Source: Pseudeuparius sepicola | Taxonomy: Eukaryota > Arthropoda > Insecta > Coleoptera > Anthribidae | Reading direction: 5' to 3' | Length of the DNA: 64,000 nucleotides | NCBI GenBank assembly: GCA_963920635.1 | Contig: OY987299.1 | Coordinates: forward strand, 120,963,373 to 121,027,372 | Shown: in pieces, positions 1 to 12,303 of the stretch | How the letters are laid out: each line of letters begins with the position of its first letter | Position numbering within the stretch: position 1 is the stretch's first letter | Program-made: the position numbers and the translations under genes | The notes under the pieces: generated by a model | Database searches by the model: none | The model's input: the letters and a program-made list of their open reading frames with translations, nothing else | What the model was told of the DNA's origin: nothing

Positions 1-828
1 ACATGGCCTCCTATGAAAAAAATATTATTTTTAATTTGATTTTAATATAAACCCTAAATCAATCAAAATTGAATCAATTTCGCATAATTTTGTTCAAATT
101 CAACAATATTTGTACAATTAGATTTTTAATTTTTTAGGGAATCACAAGCTTCATCTTTGTTGCAACGATATTAGTAATGATAATGTGCGTATTTAAAAAA
201 CTCTCATTTAAGGTGCAAAATTTTTATTTTAAATGTTTATTAAAAAATTGTTGAAATTAATTGACGAAATTTTTTTTCCTTGGGAGGCTATGTTTTGGTA
301 TTTATTCATAGCTTTTAATTCTAAACAATTTTTCTTAATAACCTTTTGCTGAATTTTTTGAAATAAAAGTACTTTACTCTTGTACAATTTTTATATTTTT
401 GACCTACCCCGCTGTATGCTGTTCTTAACTATGCAGAGTATGATATTATGAATATTGAACATACACCAACTTTCGGCAATATCTATATTTTGGTTGTGCA
501 ATTAATAAAAAAAAAGTCCCATATGTTGCACACTTAAATGGCCACACTGTATAGAGCGCGCGGATGTCTAATTTACTAACCGCGGACGTACATGTACCTG
601 TGTTCAGGACGTATAGCGTAAATAGAGGCAATAGATATGTAAAAACCCGTTTTGTAAATAGTACCTAAATATTTTTATAATGGCATAATTTTTGAAATAT
701 GTATAGGTATATCCAACCACACATCAATGCAGCCACAATGTTTTATTTAACTTGATAAATATTTCATATAATTCAGTATATTTCCATTTCCAAAAACAGA
801 TCGTAACGGTGTTCTGTTGTATTTTTAG
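1..828. other. Intron sequence upstream of first visible TTLL3 exon
   Basis: AT-rich DNA with no ORF that looks coding. It ends in a pyrimidine-rich tract and an AG at 827-828, directly before coding sequence. It is therefore read as the 3' part of an intron whose upstream exon(s), including the start codon, lie left of the window. No repeat with clear boundaries is seen here. Confidence 0.6.
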
Positions 829-3800
829 GAGAAAAAGATCGACGTAACAACCCTAGTAAGCAGCGCCCCCTCGTCGTCAAAAATAAGGACCGTGACGCCA
901 GAAATCCAACAAACAATTGACAAATGCACCAAACGGTCTAACAGCTCACTAGAAAGCAAATACAAGTGTACCATAACTTCGGAACGATTAGCACAACTAA
1001 GGAAAAATGTAGAAAATGCAATGAGAGACCACAAAGTGTTCACAATAAGAGGTGAGTATTCTTTAATTTTACGTTACGAGTTCTTCTTATTTAATTATAA
1101 TATACAGTGACCGGCAGAAAGTTGGACACAAATGGAAAACTTTTTTATTATTAATTTCTCAGAAAATTTTAGTCTTGATAAAAGTTGGTGCATCATTTCA
1201 AACTCAAAACGCACATATCAACATTTAAATATCTCTTTTTGGATACGAGGTAGATTAAAAAATGTCAAAATAACTCAAGAGTAAAGTACCCTTATTTTTT
1301 AAAATACGGTAAAAAGTTACTTACAAAAGTTGTTTGGAATCAAAGGTGGATGTCAGATTTAAAGTCACAGCCACCTAGTAAAAAAATTAACTTTTTTGTT
1401 TTTTTTTTTCGACCACCCTGTGTATTACAAAAAACAAAATACCGCAAGCGCAACTTATCGGATAACACATGAATTTGCTACTAAACTTTAATTTTGTTCA
1501 ATTAGCAGCTAGAAATTTAAATTACTTAATCGAAATCAGTGTTTAAAAATATTAAACTGTTGTGTTCAACTTTCTGCCGGTCCCTGTATGACTAAATATT
1601 CTATAGTAAATCAACCCCAAAAAAATTGCAGAATAATGTTAAAAATAATGTACTTAAACTAATAATTATTATTATAGAGTGTGTTTCACTCTGAGCCGAG
1701 AAAATTCCGTATTTTCCGAAAGATTCACCTAATCACCTTTTTTTCAACCTATAGTAAGTACTCGAAAAGATCTACATTTTGGGTTAGAATTTTTTGAAAT
1801 AGTCCTATTCCATTTCCTACTGTTATTAAAAGACACAAAACCATATTAGGCGTTTTTCTTAAAAACGAATAAAATGAATAGTGCCATCGAACTGGTCATA
1901 GTTCAAAACCTTTGGTATAAGATTTCAATACTCCAAAGTTCCAAAAATTTTCCAGAGTACTCTGTATAAACCACCGGGCACATTTTGGTGATCTTTTTCG
2001 AGAATTAATTAAGCTTTGCCTAAGGTATTATTTTACATAGCATAGCCAATGTAGCCCATGCATGGAGTTCGTAAAAAAATCAAAATTTTACAATAAATCA
2101 TTTATTTAAAGAAACAAATCGAGGTTTTAAATTAGGCGCTAGGTACTGTCGAATATGTAGGTAGACGATACCGTTTTTGTTTTCATGGAATTCATGGCAC
2201 GCCTGATTTGATTGATATGCTTCAACTAATAAAATAAATCAGAATTATAATTGAGGATAGAGGATGATGTTTAAAATTGTAAGGAAATGTTGAAATAAAA
2301 CATTTTTCCAACGGAGACTAATAGAATACAGTGAGATCCCAATTTCATAATTTAAATATTTTTTTTGTACAAATTGTTTTGAAACTATGGCAAATTAGAG
2401 GGCACTATCCATTTTAGTCTTAAAAAAATACTTAGGTAGTTATAATATAGTTTTGTGTTCTTTTTCTTTTAATAACAGTACCTAGGTCATGGAATAGAAC
2501 TAATTCAAGAAATTATAATCAAAAATGTAGAGCTCTTCGAGTACTATATAGTTTTTTGAAAACCGACCCATCTTTCCAAAAAATACGGAATTGTCTCGAC
2601 TCAAAGTGAAACAAACTGTAGGTATACCTACTTACAAATTAATTGTATTTAAAGACGAAACGTTTTAATAAGATCAAACGATTTTATTTTACTAAAATAT
2701 GATTTAATTTCAGGAGGTACAGGTAAGCATGGTAATGGAATTGCTTTTGTTCATAATAATATAATTATTCGCGAAAATCTTGTTGTATACAGGATGTTTC
2801 CAAGTACCTATCCCGCGATTTTCGGAGTTACCTATATTCCGAACTACAAAAAATTTGTTTCTACAATCCTTTTCGAAAATAGCATTTTCGACCCTCTCCA
2901 TAAGTACTGTCCGAAACGTTTTTTTTATACGAAGCAAAATAACCGAGAAAATCGTTGTGGTACTCTTAAAATAATCATCCTTTCTGTAGTATTTTCCCTC
3001 TTATCCTTCGAATCCCAGGAAGGAGTCAAAGCTCTATTTGTATAAAACAAAATACGTGAGAAGGAAATCGCCTTAGTAGTAACCAACTTTTGACACAATA
3101 TTTTAATATCTGACACGGTGATAAGTGTCAGTATGTGGTATCTATATAATTTTTAAAGTTATTATGCTTATCTCAGCGGCTTCCCTGACCGCCAAAACTA
3201 CAATTTTTGAGGTTAATATAATCCATCAGTAAGTAACTTTGTAATGAGGCCATGTACCAAAGTGGCATAGGCGTTTGTGTAAGTACCTACTTCTTTATAA
3301 TTGGAAATTTAAAATTATAATTTCTGTATTATCAACACGGCCCTCGCAATTACGATTTCACGAAAAACGAATATTTCTGCCTCAATTAGTTATGCAGAGA
3401 CTATCGCGGTCGAGCGTTAAAGCCCTATATTTATATCGTTGGTTAAGCCCGAATTTGCTCCTTCCTGGGGTACTCAAAGCTCTCATCATAATAATGTTGT
3501 ATCACTGGTAGCAAATGTTTGTAATGGACCAACTCTATTAGTGTTATCCGTGTCAGAAAATCCCAAATTTATTTTTCCAACGTTTCTCATGTTTTACCTA
3601 TACTTTTCTAATTTACCTACTTCCACCTTTTGTACAATAGTTGCCCTCACCAGGCTATTGCTTTCTCGCGTGCACGGCGCCTATAGGTACCAATAATTGA
3701 TCTGGCACTGCCATTATCTCTTCGGTGCAATTATAAATTGTAGAACACCTGCCCCGCGTTGCATGTTCCGATTTAGCAACCCACTTTCGTTCGCAAACAT

Positions 3801-6800
3801 TGCGTGTCGCGTTTCACGTTCGCGTCAGCATTTTCAAATTGGCGATGCTAAATTAAAACTTTGCAAAAAAATTGTATTGTATTTCTATAATATCCTTATG
3901 ACAATGGTTAACTTAGGCCAGTCGGCGGGAGACCAAATAGCTGTACAGTGTGTCCCCAGATGGGGTACCGCACTCTTGTAAAGTTTCTTTTATGTATTTG
4001 ATTTTTCGAGAAAAAGTCATTCTTGAAAAAAGTTTTGCTTGTCCTTAAAATAAGATTGGCATGAAAAAAGTTAACATTACTTATACTGGGTGACCAGAAA
4101 ATTGAAAAAACGTTAATTAACATAAGAGTAAACTGCTTCTATTTGTATAGAGATAATGAAAAAAGTTATAAAGAAAATTCGTTCAGCGTGTTAAGTTACT
4201 TAGATGTACAAAATTTCAAGGTGTAAGGCCTACTTTGATTTTTGATTTTTTTTCTTGTTTTTCTTCGATTAAATGTTTTTCTGTAAATAGTATGACAAAA
4301 CTGTATTAACAAAAGTTACTCAGAGTATTAAACTATGTACGATGAAAAAATTTGACAAAAAAATAGCATATTTTAATTTTTGGTCACTTCTTTTCTTGAA
4401 GTAATTCCAGAATATTGACTTTTGTTTGACCATTTTGCAAAGTAGATACACAGTTCGCAATATTCTAGGTTAGAATTAGAAACGGTTTTGTAGTTTTATA
4501 GGTTAGAAATGGGGGGATTTTTTTATAAATGGCCATAACTGCTCATAAATGACCAGAAATGCTCACAAGTGACCAGAAATTCTCATTAATTCTCTAACTG
4601 ACGACATTTATATAAATGATCATAAATGCTCCAAAACTGCCGGACAGTGACCAAAAATGGCAAGACACTTTTAAAAATGTCCTGCTCATAAATGCACATA
4701 AAATGCTCAAAATGCTTCTGCTCATAAATGGTCCAGCCATCTACATCTACATATAGTTATTAACAACAGTTTTAAAAATCGATTTTTTTCGATTTTTGTA
4801 TTTTTAATGCGAACGCCCTGTCTAAGGCAGGGCCACGAAATCGCGGAAATTGATGGCTTATGTGAGCCCTAATCAAACTGCAAAGAAATAATTTTAAAAT
4901 ATCTGTCGGTGTTTGTACAGAGTGCTCCGAAAAACCGTATTTTTGCTATGTTTGAAGCTATTTTGTGAACTCCATGTATAAGTTATGACCGTGAAACTTG
5001 GTATGTGGGGTTTTCGGGTACGGCCAATACGCTATTCATTTTTTTCCTAAAAAAATGCCTAATGTACTTTTGCAGTTTCTGGTCGTAGTAGGTCATGGAA
5101 AAGACGAATCTGAAAAAAATAGTGTCAAAATGTAGATCTTTCGGAGCACTATATTTTCAAAAAAAAGTTTTTGAAAATCGTTCAACCCGTAAAAAATAAT
5201 GAATTGTCTCGACTTATATCATCCTTCTACTTAGTCCAACTTTTTTGCTCGCTTATGCTCTCACATATGTTGCTTTCAACGTTCATCTTGTAGTACTTAG
5301 CTTAGCACCACAATATGCAATGTTCGTAACTCTACTTGCTCCTCCTCTCGCCCAAACTCCACGGCCTCTCCGTCCCACCCGAAGGCTGCTGGTCGGTGAT
5401 ACGGCGCGAGCTCCTCAAGCGCAACTGGCTGGAGAAGTACGAGGGCAAGACGAAGTTCTCCGTCGCCGACGACGTGACCAGCAACCTGCCGGACAGGCTC
5501 GACTGGGAGAGTCCCGCCACGTACGTCGAGAAGTGCGAGCGGACGGTGATGTCCCGCATGCTGCAGAGCTGCGACGTCGACCTCTACTGGAGCATGAAGA
5601 AGGACCCCGTCGACCTGCAGCACAGGGGCAACGCCTACAAGCTGATCAACCGGTTCAGCAGGAGCCTGTTCGCGTCCAAGGAGGGACTGGCGCTGCTGCT
5701 CCAGCAGGCCTACTGGTACACGGAGGAGGGGTTGTCCAGCGTCAATTTTCCTAGGTGCTACGTCCTGGGTGAGTAGGGGGCAGGGACTCTTTGAAGTAAG
5801 GGGACCCAGCATTATACTTTCCAAAGTGAGGCCTATTCTTTCCTCATTCTAATGGTGTCAGTGAGGCCAAGTATGCCATTTTATTGGAGAATCTATGAAT
5901 ACAACAGGTATTTTTTGATTGTTATAATGGTTTCCATGATTTCTAAAAATTAGACTTGATAATTTTGTGTATATATGTTACAGCCCGTATATGAAAACAG
6001 ACCGTATGTATACGGTCTAGGCTGTATCTATACGGCCTAAATGGCGCAGACCGTATGTAAATGGCATGACATTTCATATACGAACTAGACCGTTAATATA
6101 CGGACTATTGACATTGAGACTGTAGTATGTGCAATCGTAGTGAATTACCCTTCTTTTTTATATAGGTCCATTAAAGAAGAATATGCCTTCTTTTTAGTAT
6201 GTATTTTGCAGAAAAAAATCTAGGGCACCTATACATTATACTAAATAATTATCTTTTTTCCTTCAATATACTACGTACCAGCAAGAAGTAATATCAAAGT
6301 CTAGAGAATATCTCTAGACTTTGGTAATATCGTTGATTGAGGTAATATCCTTCTTTGATGGGCCTATATGAAAAAGAAGGGGTAATTCAGAAATGGCGGA
6401 CATTGAAACCACCCGGAAAACATTGCACATACATTCTGTCTTTGTTTAAATCTCTCTGTGATATACGGTCTAATTGCAGATAGACCGAATAGGACTAGTC
6501 CTTTTGCAAACCGACTAGACCGTTTGTTGACGGACAAGCTTTTTAGACATTTACTAATATCTTCAGTCCGTTTACATATGGACTATTAGTGCTTTTGTAT
6601 ATGGCCTATTTTACATATACGGTCTGTAACTTATACAAGTGCAGAATGTGGCAACTGTCAAATGAAAGAAATTTATTTTATAGTTGAAATTGATTTCCAG
6701 CAATTATTTCCACGAATTTAAGTAATAAGTGTGGTAAGTCAATAGTGCCGATTTTGCTTATTTAAGAATTTGTCACTATTGCACCTTGTTACCAGGTTCC

Positions 6801-9800
6801 TCAATCCATTTGTAATATGTATACTTGAACTTTCTTCCCTTGTTGAACTTTCACAGATTTCGGCATGGACTAATAAGATTAGGTCTAGTAGTTCTAATGA
6901 TGGTAGTTTTTCTCGGTGTTCATTATAAAATTTTTGTAATTTTATTTCTCTCCCAAGGAACCTCACAAACTTAAAATAAACTTGTAGTCGTAGATAAAAA
7001 CTTTAAAAAAAGACCTGGACTGAAGCTACCTGCTTAATAATTTAAAATTTTCGAAATACGATTTGTTTTGAACCTACCTATTTATACGTAATGCCCATGT
7101 AATGGGAATTGTAGAATTACTAAAGGTGATACAGGAAAAATCTGGTTGCAATTATTGGGACTGCTACAGGCGGCCGCATTACCTTTAATTGACTCACCTG
7201 AGTATCTTGAAGTTAGAAAAGTTAAAAATTGTGAATTACGATGGGAAATATTTTGCCTCCTTTAGAATCTATGGCAATGGCATGTCACATAAAACCTGAT
7301 GGCAGTTGGACACTGACATATAACATAACCTTTGTATCAGCCCCCTTGTGGTCTCCTTAGAGTCAACAGAAAACAAACTTCCCTCAACTAGATGCGCCTA
7401 TGGTCAACAACGTATTTTGCATTGTATTTTGTCTCAGGGAAGCGCATGATGAGCCAGAGAACTGTCAAACATGACAGCCATGAGCAGTTTTTATTAATAA
7501 GTCAGTCAAAGCCTCAAGGCTTCACTTTTCCTACGTGATAGACTGTGACATGCTGGGTCCCTGTATTTTAAAGAGTCCCTGGTAGGGGGGAATCGAAGCC
7601 AGAACTGATAATGATTGTTGTCTGCGTACAAATTACTACTTCGACGCGATAACTCAATTCTCTACTTAGCGCCTTACTTGTGGAGCAAACATTTCAGCTG
7701 TTTGTAGGCTTCCCTGACCACTACAACCTTTTCGTCGATGACTTCAGGATGACCGCTTGCATAGGAGTCTTGAAGTGGTTCATTCACAAATACGAACATG
7801 AAGATAAACACTCTATCCAATCACCAGATGGAAAAGTACCATACACTGCCATACAGTTCGCTTTAGACAGGTAGGTACCTGCGAAATCTGTTACCTATGC
7901 ACAACCAAATTAATATATTATTTGCCTACCTAGATGCAACGAATACATTGCCAGCCAGAGACACGTAGACATAGACAAGGACTTTAACCGTGTATGGGAC
8001 CACGAGTGGGAACAGTTCCTCACTTATTATTACTTGATATTGCATCAACAAGGTCAGTTTCAAGATTTCAAAGAATCCCTAATGGCTACCTACGCCACAA
8101 TCAAGACAACTTTAAGGGACATGGCCAAGCACTGGCCTCAGTACGACATAGACGGCATGAAGAACATTTGGATCCTCAAGCCAGGCAACAAGTGCAGGGG
8201 ACGGGGCATCCAGCTTATTAAGAATATATCCGACGTGGAAAAAGTGGTGAACCTGAAGTTGAAATACGTTGTGCAAAAGTACATTGGTAAGTCTGCATTC
8301 CTTATCGGAGTTTAAGCTTAAAGAAAATCGTAGACGATTGCAGAGAGGCCACTGATCATTTACGGGACCAAATTCGATATCAGGCAGTGGTTTATGGTCA
8401 CGAATGTGCAACCTCTTACCATTTGGATGTACCGGTAAGCACCAAGGAAAGGTTGCTTCTAAAATCATTTCATGTGTTTTTCTTAGTGATAGTTATTTGA
8501 GATTCAGCAGTCAGATATTCAGCTTAGATAACTTTCATGAATCTTTGCATTTGACCAACCACGCGGTTCAATGTAAATACTCTAATGTTCAGCAAAGAGA
8601 TAAGGCTTTACCAGAAGAAAATATGTGGGATTGTCACACATTTAAGGCTTACTTGAAGACTATTGGTGCTATGGAAAAGTGGAACGAAGTCATCTTTCCA
8701 GGTATTTTTTTTTTATTTTTCTCATCTGCTATTTTCAAATTATATTATAGCCATTAATTTATAATTTATACCACGCCAATTTTTGGTCAAATAAAGTGGA
8801 AGCCTATACTTAACAAAAAATAGGCGAAAATAATTGAACTCTCTACCAATAATAGAATTGGAGATATGATGTATATAGTGAAATTCTCTGCGCATAAAAA
8901 ATATCATTTTGAGTAATTTTTAAGCATTCAAGGTTAAACCTTGATTCCCTGTATCTCCAAAAATATTAGAGCAACCAGTCCGATTCTTAAATAGCTATTT
9001 TCCTAACAAGTAAAGAAAAGCCATTTTCGTTTGGATTTTATAATTATATAGTGAACAAAAAAGTACCAAGTACAATTTTTCCGACAGGGTCTTAAATAAA
9101 GCGGAAAACTTGAAAATTGTACCTATTTCCGGTTAGAATCCAAAGTCACCAAATGGAACGCGTCAACTTTTAGGTCGGAATGAGGCCGTTATATTTGTCC
9201 AATAGTTGGCATGATATAAATTAATGCCTAGGCTTAAAGCTAAGTTCATACAGTTGCGAATCGCGAAAATGACTCTGGTTAATGGCGACTGTATGAACTA
9301 TAGTTACTAGTCCAGATATCAAACAATGTGCGATATCCATTTTGAAACGTACCTCTCTCCGATTTAGGTATGAGAGAAAGCATAATTTGTGCCATGTTGT
9401 CAAGTCAAGATACAATGGATAGAAGGCAGAATACATTCGAAATATATGGTGCAGATTTTGTGTTGGCTGAAGACTTTAAACCTTGGTTGCTAGAAATTAA
9501 TTGTAGTCCAGATTTGTCGCTTTCGACCAATGTAACGAAACGACTTTGTCCACAATGTATGGAAGACATTATCAAAGGTAACTTGGGAGAAGGAAACCTA
9601 GTAAATTCCTAACGTTAAATGCCTTTTTAGTAGTTATAGATCGTCGCAAAGACACGAATTCGGAAGCGGGACTGTTCCAATTGATCTACAGGCAAAATTA
9701 TCCGAGAACGCCTCCTTACCTCGGCATGAACCTATCCGTAAGAGGTAGGAAAATCTTCAGGAATCGCGTCAGATCTTCCAGCAAGGGGGACAAAGAGAAA

Positions 9801-10472
9801 ACAGACGCCAAAGATAAGAGCATGCACCGTCTGCTGAAGAAGCACGAAGCGATGAAGAACGATTACCTCACGCAAGCCACTACGAAGATACCGCTTCCCA
9901 AACTCCTCACTCAAGAAATATACAAAGGTCCAGTTATCGCCGACTTCATCCAAGAGCTCCAGCGGACGACAGACTTCGGCGACGACAGCGGAGTGGACTT
10001 TATACCGGTGACTTCGATCACCCCCGTCACCCCCATCACCCCGATCAAACTGGACCAAAAGAAGAAGGCCGAACCGCTTCCGAAGTCGGAACGGGTACAA
10101 AGGCGCTGCCTGTCGAGACGTAACGCTAACCGTTGCTCTTCTTTCTGCAGAAGGCCAAGCGCAAGAGACGCCGCTAGCCCGCCGCCGTCGGGCAAGGCGG
10201 CCAGGCCGCGCAGCTACTTCGGCCTGCTCAGGCAGTGGGCGGTGAGGAACAAGGTGACGACCGGGCCCGCCGACGACGCCTGGGAGAGGGAGACGGTCAG
10301 CATCCTTCGCGGGGAGAACATATTGAATAAGTATGCGGTTAAAAATAATTCTAGTGCAACTACTGACGTCAATAAAAACATTATAAAGCCGAGTTGTTTC
10401 AATACGCAGACGTTCGACTTGAACAAGCTGCTGCCGCAGATCAACAGCTGCGACGATGGCGCGGAGAGCTAG
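829..10472 (+). CDS. TTLL3: Tubulin monoglycylase TTLL3-like (5' partial)
   Basis: Tubulin tyrosine ligase-like enzyme of the TTLL3/TTLL8 glycylase type, which adds glycine to glutamate side chains of tubulin tails in cilia and flagella (family knowledge). Exons: 829-1051, 5385-5768, 7708-7870, 7934-8286, 8344-8434, 8487-8701, 9368-9577 and 9631-10472. All junctions are GT-AG and phases add up to 826 codons. The TTL/ATP-grasp domain runs from FTIRG (about residue 70) to about 546. Visible motifs are [20 protein letters not shown] across the 8286/8344 junction, [20 protein letters not shown] and WLLEINCSP, the last holding the expected metal-binding Glu and Asn. The C-terminal tail of about 280 residues is basic and low in complexity. 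The start codon is not in the window because 829 follows a splice acceptor. A paralogue follows in tandem. An optional 56-nt intron near the end may shorten the protein. Confidence 0.9.
1105..1586. mobile_element. MITE family A, copy 1 (TA target duplication)
   Basis: A 482-bp element in a TTLL3 intron. It starts CAGTGACCGGCAGAAAGTTG and ends with the inverted counterpart CAACTTTCTGCCGGTCCCTG. It is flanked by TA on both sides (1103-1104 and 1587-1588), which fits Tc1/mariner-type insertion. It has no coding capacity. A near-identical copy lies at 41553-42035 inside the LRR gene. Confidence 0.85.
1677..2618. mobile_element. Inverted-repeat element, TGTTTCACT termini
   Basis: About 940 bp bounded by inverted repeats of roughly 40 bp. 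The left end reads TGTTTCACTCTGAGCCGAG and the right end, reversed, reads TGTTTCACTTTGAGTCGAG; both continue into AATTCCGTATTTT. Spacing and interior motifs are shared with 4917-5217. No ORF is intact. Family not assigned; exact ends are uncertain by a few bases. Confidence 0.65.
2619..4534. other. TTLL3 intron DNA with a fragment of a TA-flanked foldback family
   Basis: No coding exon is recognised. At about 3950-4100 there is a sequence starting TACAGTGTGTCCCCAGATGG and containing AAAAAGTCATTCTTGA. Both match the left end of the foldback element at 33481-34211, so this is probably a one-ended relic. Several overlapping short ORFs at 2780-3110 have no homology I can name. Confidence 0.5.
4535..4735. 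repeat. Degenerate minisatellite built on GCTCATAAATG
   Basis: About ten imperfect units of the kind TGCTCATAAATG or GACCAGAAATGCTCA occur in 200 bp, with variants such as TGCTCACAAGTGACC and GATCATAAATGCTCC. Spacing is irregular, so this is a decayed array rather than a clean tandem repeat. Confidence 0.6.
4917..5217. mobile_element. Partial copy of the 1677-2618 element family
   Basis: The piece starts GAGTGCTCCGAAAAACCGTA and ends near GAATTGTCTCGACTT. Ordered motifs (GGTCATGGAA, GATCTTTCGGAGCACTATAT) are shared with the right half of 1677-2618. It is an internally shortened relative about 300 bp long, lying just before exon 5385-5768. Confidence 0.5.
5781..7581. mobile_element. Outer inverted-repeat element in TTLL3 intron
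   Basis: Left end CAGGGACTCTTTGAAG followed by GGGACCCAGCA is matched in reverse at the right end by TGCTGGGTCCC and AAAGAGTCCCTG. The element starts about 10 bp after the splice donor of exon 5385-5768. Its body holds a second, independent element (5977-6630). The right part (about 7395-7520) shares a block with 12600-12780. No transposase ORF seen. Confidence 0.6.
5977..6630. mobile_element. Nested element with clustered ACGGTCT motifs
   Basis: Ends GTTACAGCCCGTATATG and, in reverse, GTTACAGACCGTATATG. Both subterminal regions are packed with TACGGTCT/AGACCGTA-type 8-mers in both orientations, at least ten in total. Such subterminal repeats are typical of transposase-binding sites in DNA transposons. 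It lies inside 5781-7581. Confidence 0.65.
8702..9367. other. TTLL3 intron without recognised features
   Basis: A 666-bp intron between GT at 8702 and AG at 9366-9367. AT-rich, with no bounded repeat or ORF I can support. Confidence 0.6.
10095..10150 (+). other. Optional 56-nt intron in last TTLL3 exon
   Basis: The sequence starts GTACAAAG and ends with a strong pyrimidine tract and CTGCAG. Its length matches the 52-63 nt short introns of this gene. Removing it shifts the frame, giving KAKRKRRR and a stop at 10175-10177 (709-residue form). Retaining it keeps the ORF open to 10472 (826-residue form). Which is used cannot be decided from DNA. Confidence 0.45.
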
Positions 10473-10664
10473 CGGGAAAGGTCGGCTAAAGAAATTTGTG
10501 CAAGCTTTGCATGTCGTTAGGGAGATTTAAATGTTTAGCTAAGTTGATGTTAGACGATGTGGGATTTGGTCTAGATTTGAGTTTGTAAGCAAGGTTTTAA
10601 AAGATTATAGCTGGTGAATTAAAGTCGTCGGTTTAGAACAATTTTAAGACAAATTATTTCTCTT

Positions 10665-10670
10665 AATAAA
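10665..10670 (+). terminator. Poly(A) signal of first TTLL3 gene
   Basis: AATAAA about 190 bp after the stop at 10472, followed by T/A-rich sequence. This is the first canonical signal after the gene. Confidence 0.6.
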
Positions 10671-10879
10671 TGTTCATCATTACAAACTATTTTAATTTCC
10701 ACAGTACTCTTCCATTTCCATCAATCCTCTCTCAATCTATTAAATTCCATACAAGTATCCCTATATAAATTATCTTCAAGAGTTTCAAAATAAATTCATT
10801 TTGTATTTTAAGTGGATATCTCAGTATGCCGTGAGAATACAACTATTGTATCAATTTTGAGATATTAGATATGAATAAC

Positions 10880-12303
10880 TTTGGGCTCTCTTGGGATCAA
10901 AAATTAAATTAACGTATATAATATCACAAGTGTCGGAAATTGTATCTATAATTTTTTCGAAAGCGCTGTTTTGCCTAGAAAGATCACGAGTATAAATTGT
11001 CTTTTATTTTCTGATAAAATCCCAAGAGCGAATTTTATCTCTGAAAATAAAAGCCCAATTTGTACGAGTGGTTTTGCCAATGGGCAAATAAGCGCTTGAG
11101 AATAAAATTATTTAATTTCTGTATTAATTTTTTCTATGTTTACATTTCCAAAACGACTCATTTTGAACCAGTTTATTGACAGCTTCGACTGTAGCATCAT
11201 TCGAGTAAACAAACATGACGCTGGATATCCAAGGCAAATGCGATTATACCTACACCCTGTTAGCGTTGGTTTATATAAATTTAAACTTAGACAGAGGTCT
11301 AATAACAATTCACTGATACAATGCCTAATAATACCGCAACATAATTTATAAGCTGCATAATTTAGAACAGTGTTGTAAAACATACAAATTTTAAGAAGTA
11401 CGTGTTTGTATCGAACAGATTCCGGTTGCTAAACAACAAAGTGATAATTTCACAAGTGGTATTACCGCTTTGCTTTGCACAAGTGCAATTATCGCTAGCA
11501 GAGGCATATGATTGGTTGTATTTTTGTGGAAGGAGCTACCTTATTGGATGTTGGATGCAAGCAGTATGAGGTAAATAATCTGTAAAAAAATTTATTGGCG
11601 CTTTTTTTATAAAGCAAGATATTTAATTTGATATGTCACACTTGCCAGTTTGTTCTGTATTTACTATAAGCATAGATTAAAGGAGCCATGGATAGTCAAA
11701 AGCATTGTTGAAACCGTCCGCAAAAAATCCTGCTACACCAATTTTCAAATTTTAATTTTGGAGCAAAAACTATTTTTTTTGTATGTATTGTTTATTCCAT
11801 AGCCAACTTAAAAGTTGATTACAAATTAAAACAGATAAATTGTAATGTTTTACAATTCTTAGGACTCGATACTAAGTTGAGGTAGAGGTATTTTAATTTA
11901 GTTATTAGTTTTTATATAAAATTTTGAAAATAAAGCACACACAACATTTAACCTTTTCAGCATCTGCATTTCAGCTGCTGCATATTTTAAGTGGCCTCAC
12001 CTATTTAGGTAACCCCATTTGCAAAATTCCAATAGGGATGTCGTTGCCAATGTCATAATGCCATAATTGCACAAGGTTGTTGAAGTTTACCAACAACCTT
12101 GATCATTGCATATTTATTTTCATGGGTAACTAGATCTTATGTCAACCACAAATATTACCAATATTTTTCTTAATTTTTTTAAGTAAATACAGAACAAATG
12201 GGCAAGTGTGACACTTCAAATTGAATGGGACATTTTGCTTTACAAAACACACAATTAAATATTTTTACAGATAATTTAATTTTTGAGCCCAAGAGAGTCC
12301 AAA
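10880..12303. mobile_element. Intergenic inverted-repeat element between the TTLL3 genes
   Basis: The left end TTTGGGCTCTCTTGGG, followed by TCAAAAATTAAATTA, is matched in reverse at 12270-12303 (TAATTTAATTTTTGAGCC and CCAAGAGAGTCCAAA). Inner arms at about 11579-11665 and 12180-12270 are also inverted to each other and share CACACTTGCC and TTTGTTCTGTATTTACT. Interior sequence at 11665-11900 recurs at 23455-23600 and 24690-24740. No intact ORF. Confidence 0.6.

Noticed and set aside
2710..4123. Overlapping 60-94-codon ORFs
   Set aside because: No domain, no splice context, AT-rich repeat DNA within an intron.
4535..4735. CRISPR-like array
   Set aside because: Units are irregular and degenerate without constant spacers, and the host is an animal.
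5245..5824. Long ORFs on both strands over 5245-5824 in other frames
   Set aside because: They are GC-driven shadows of the TTLL3 exon 5385-5768, whose frame alone matches the family and splices in phase.
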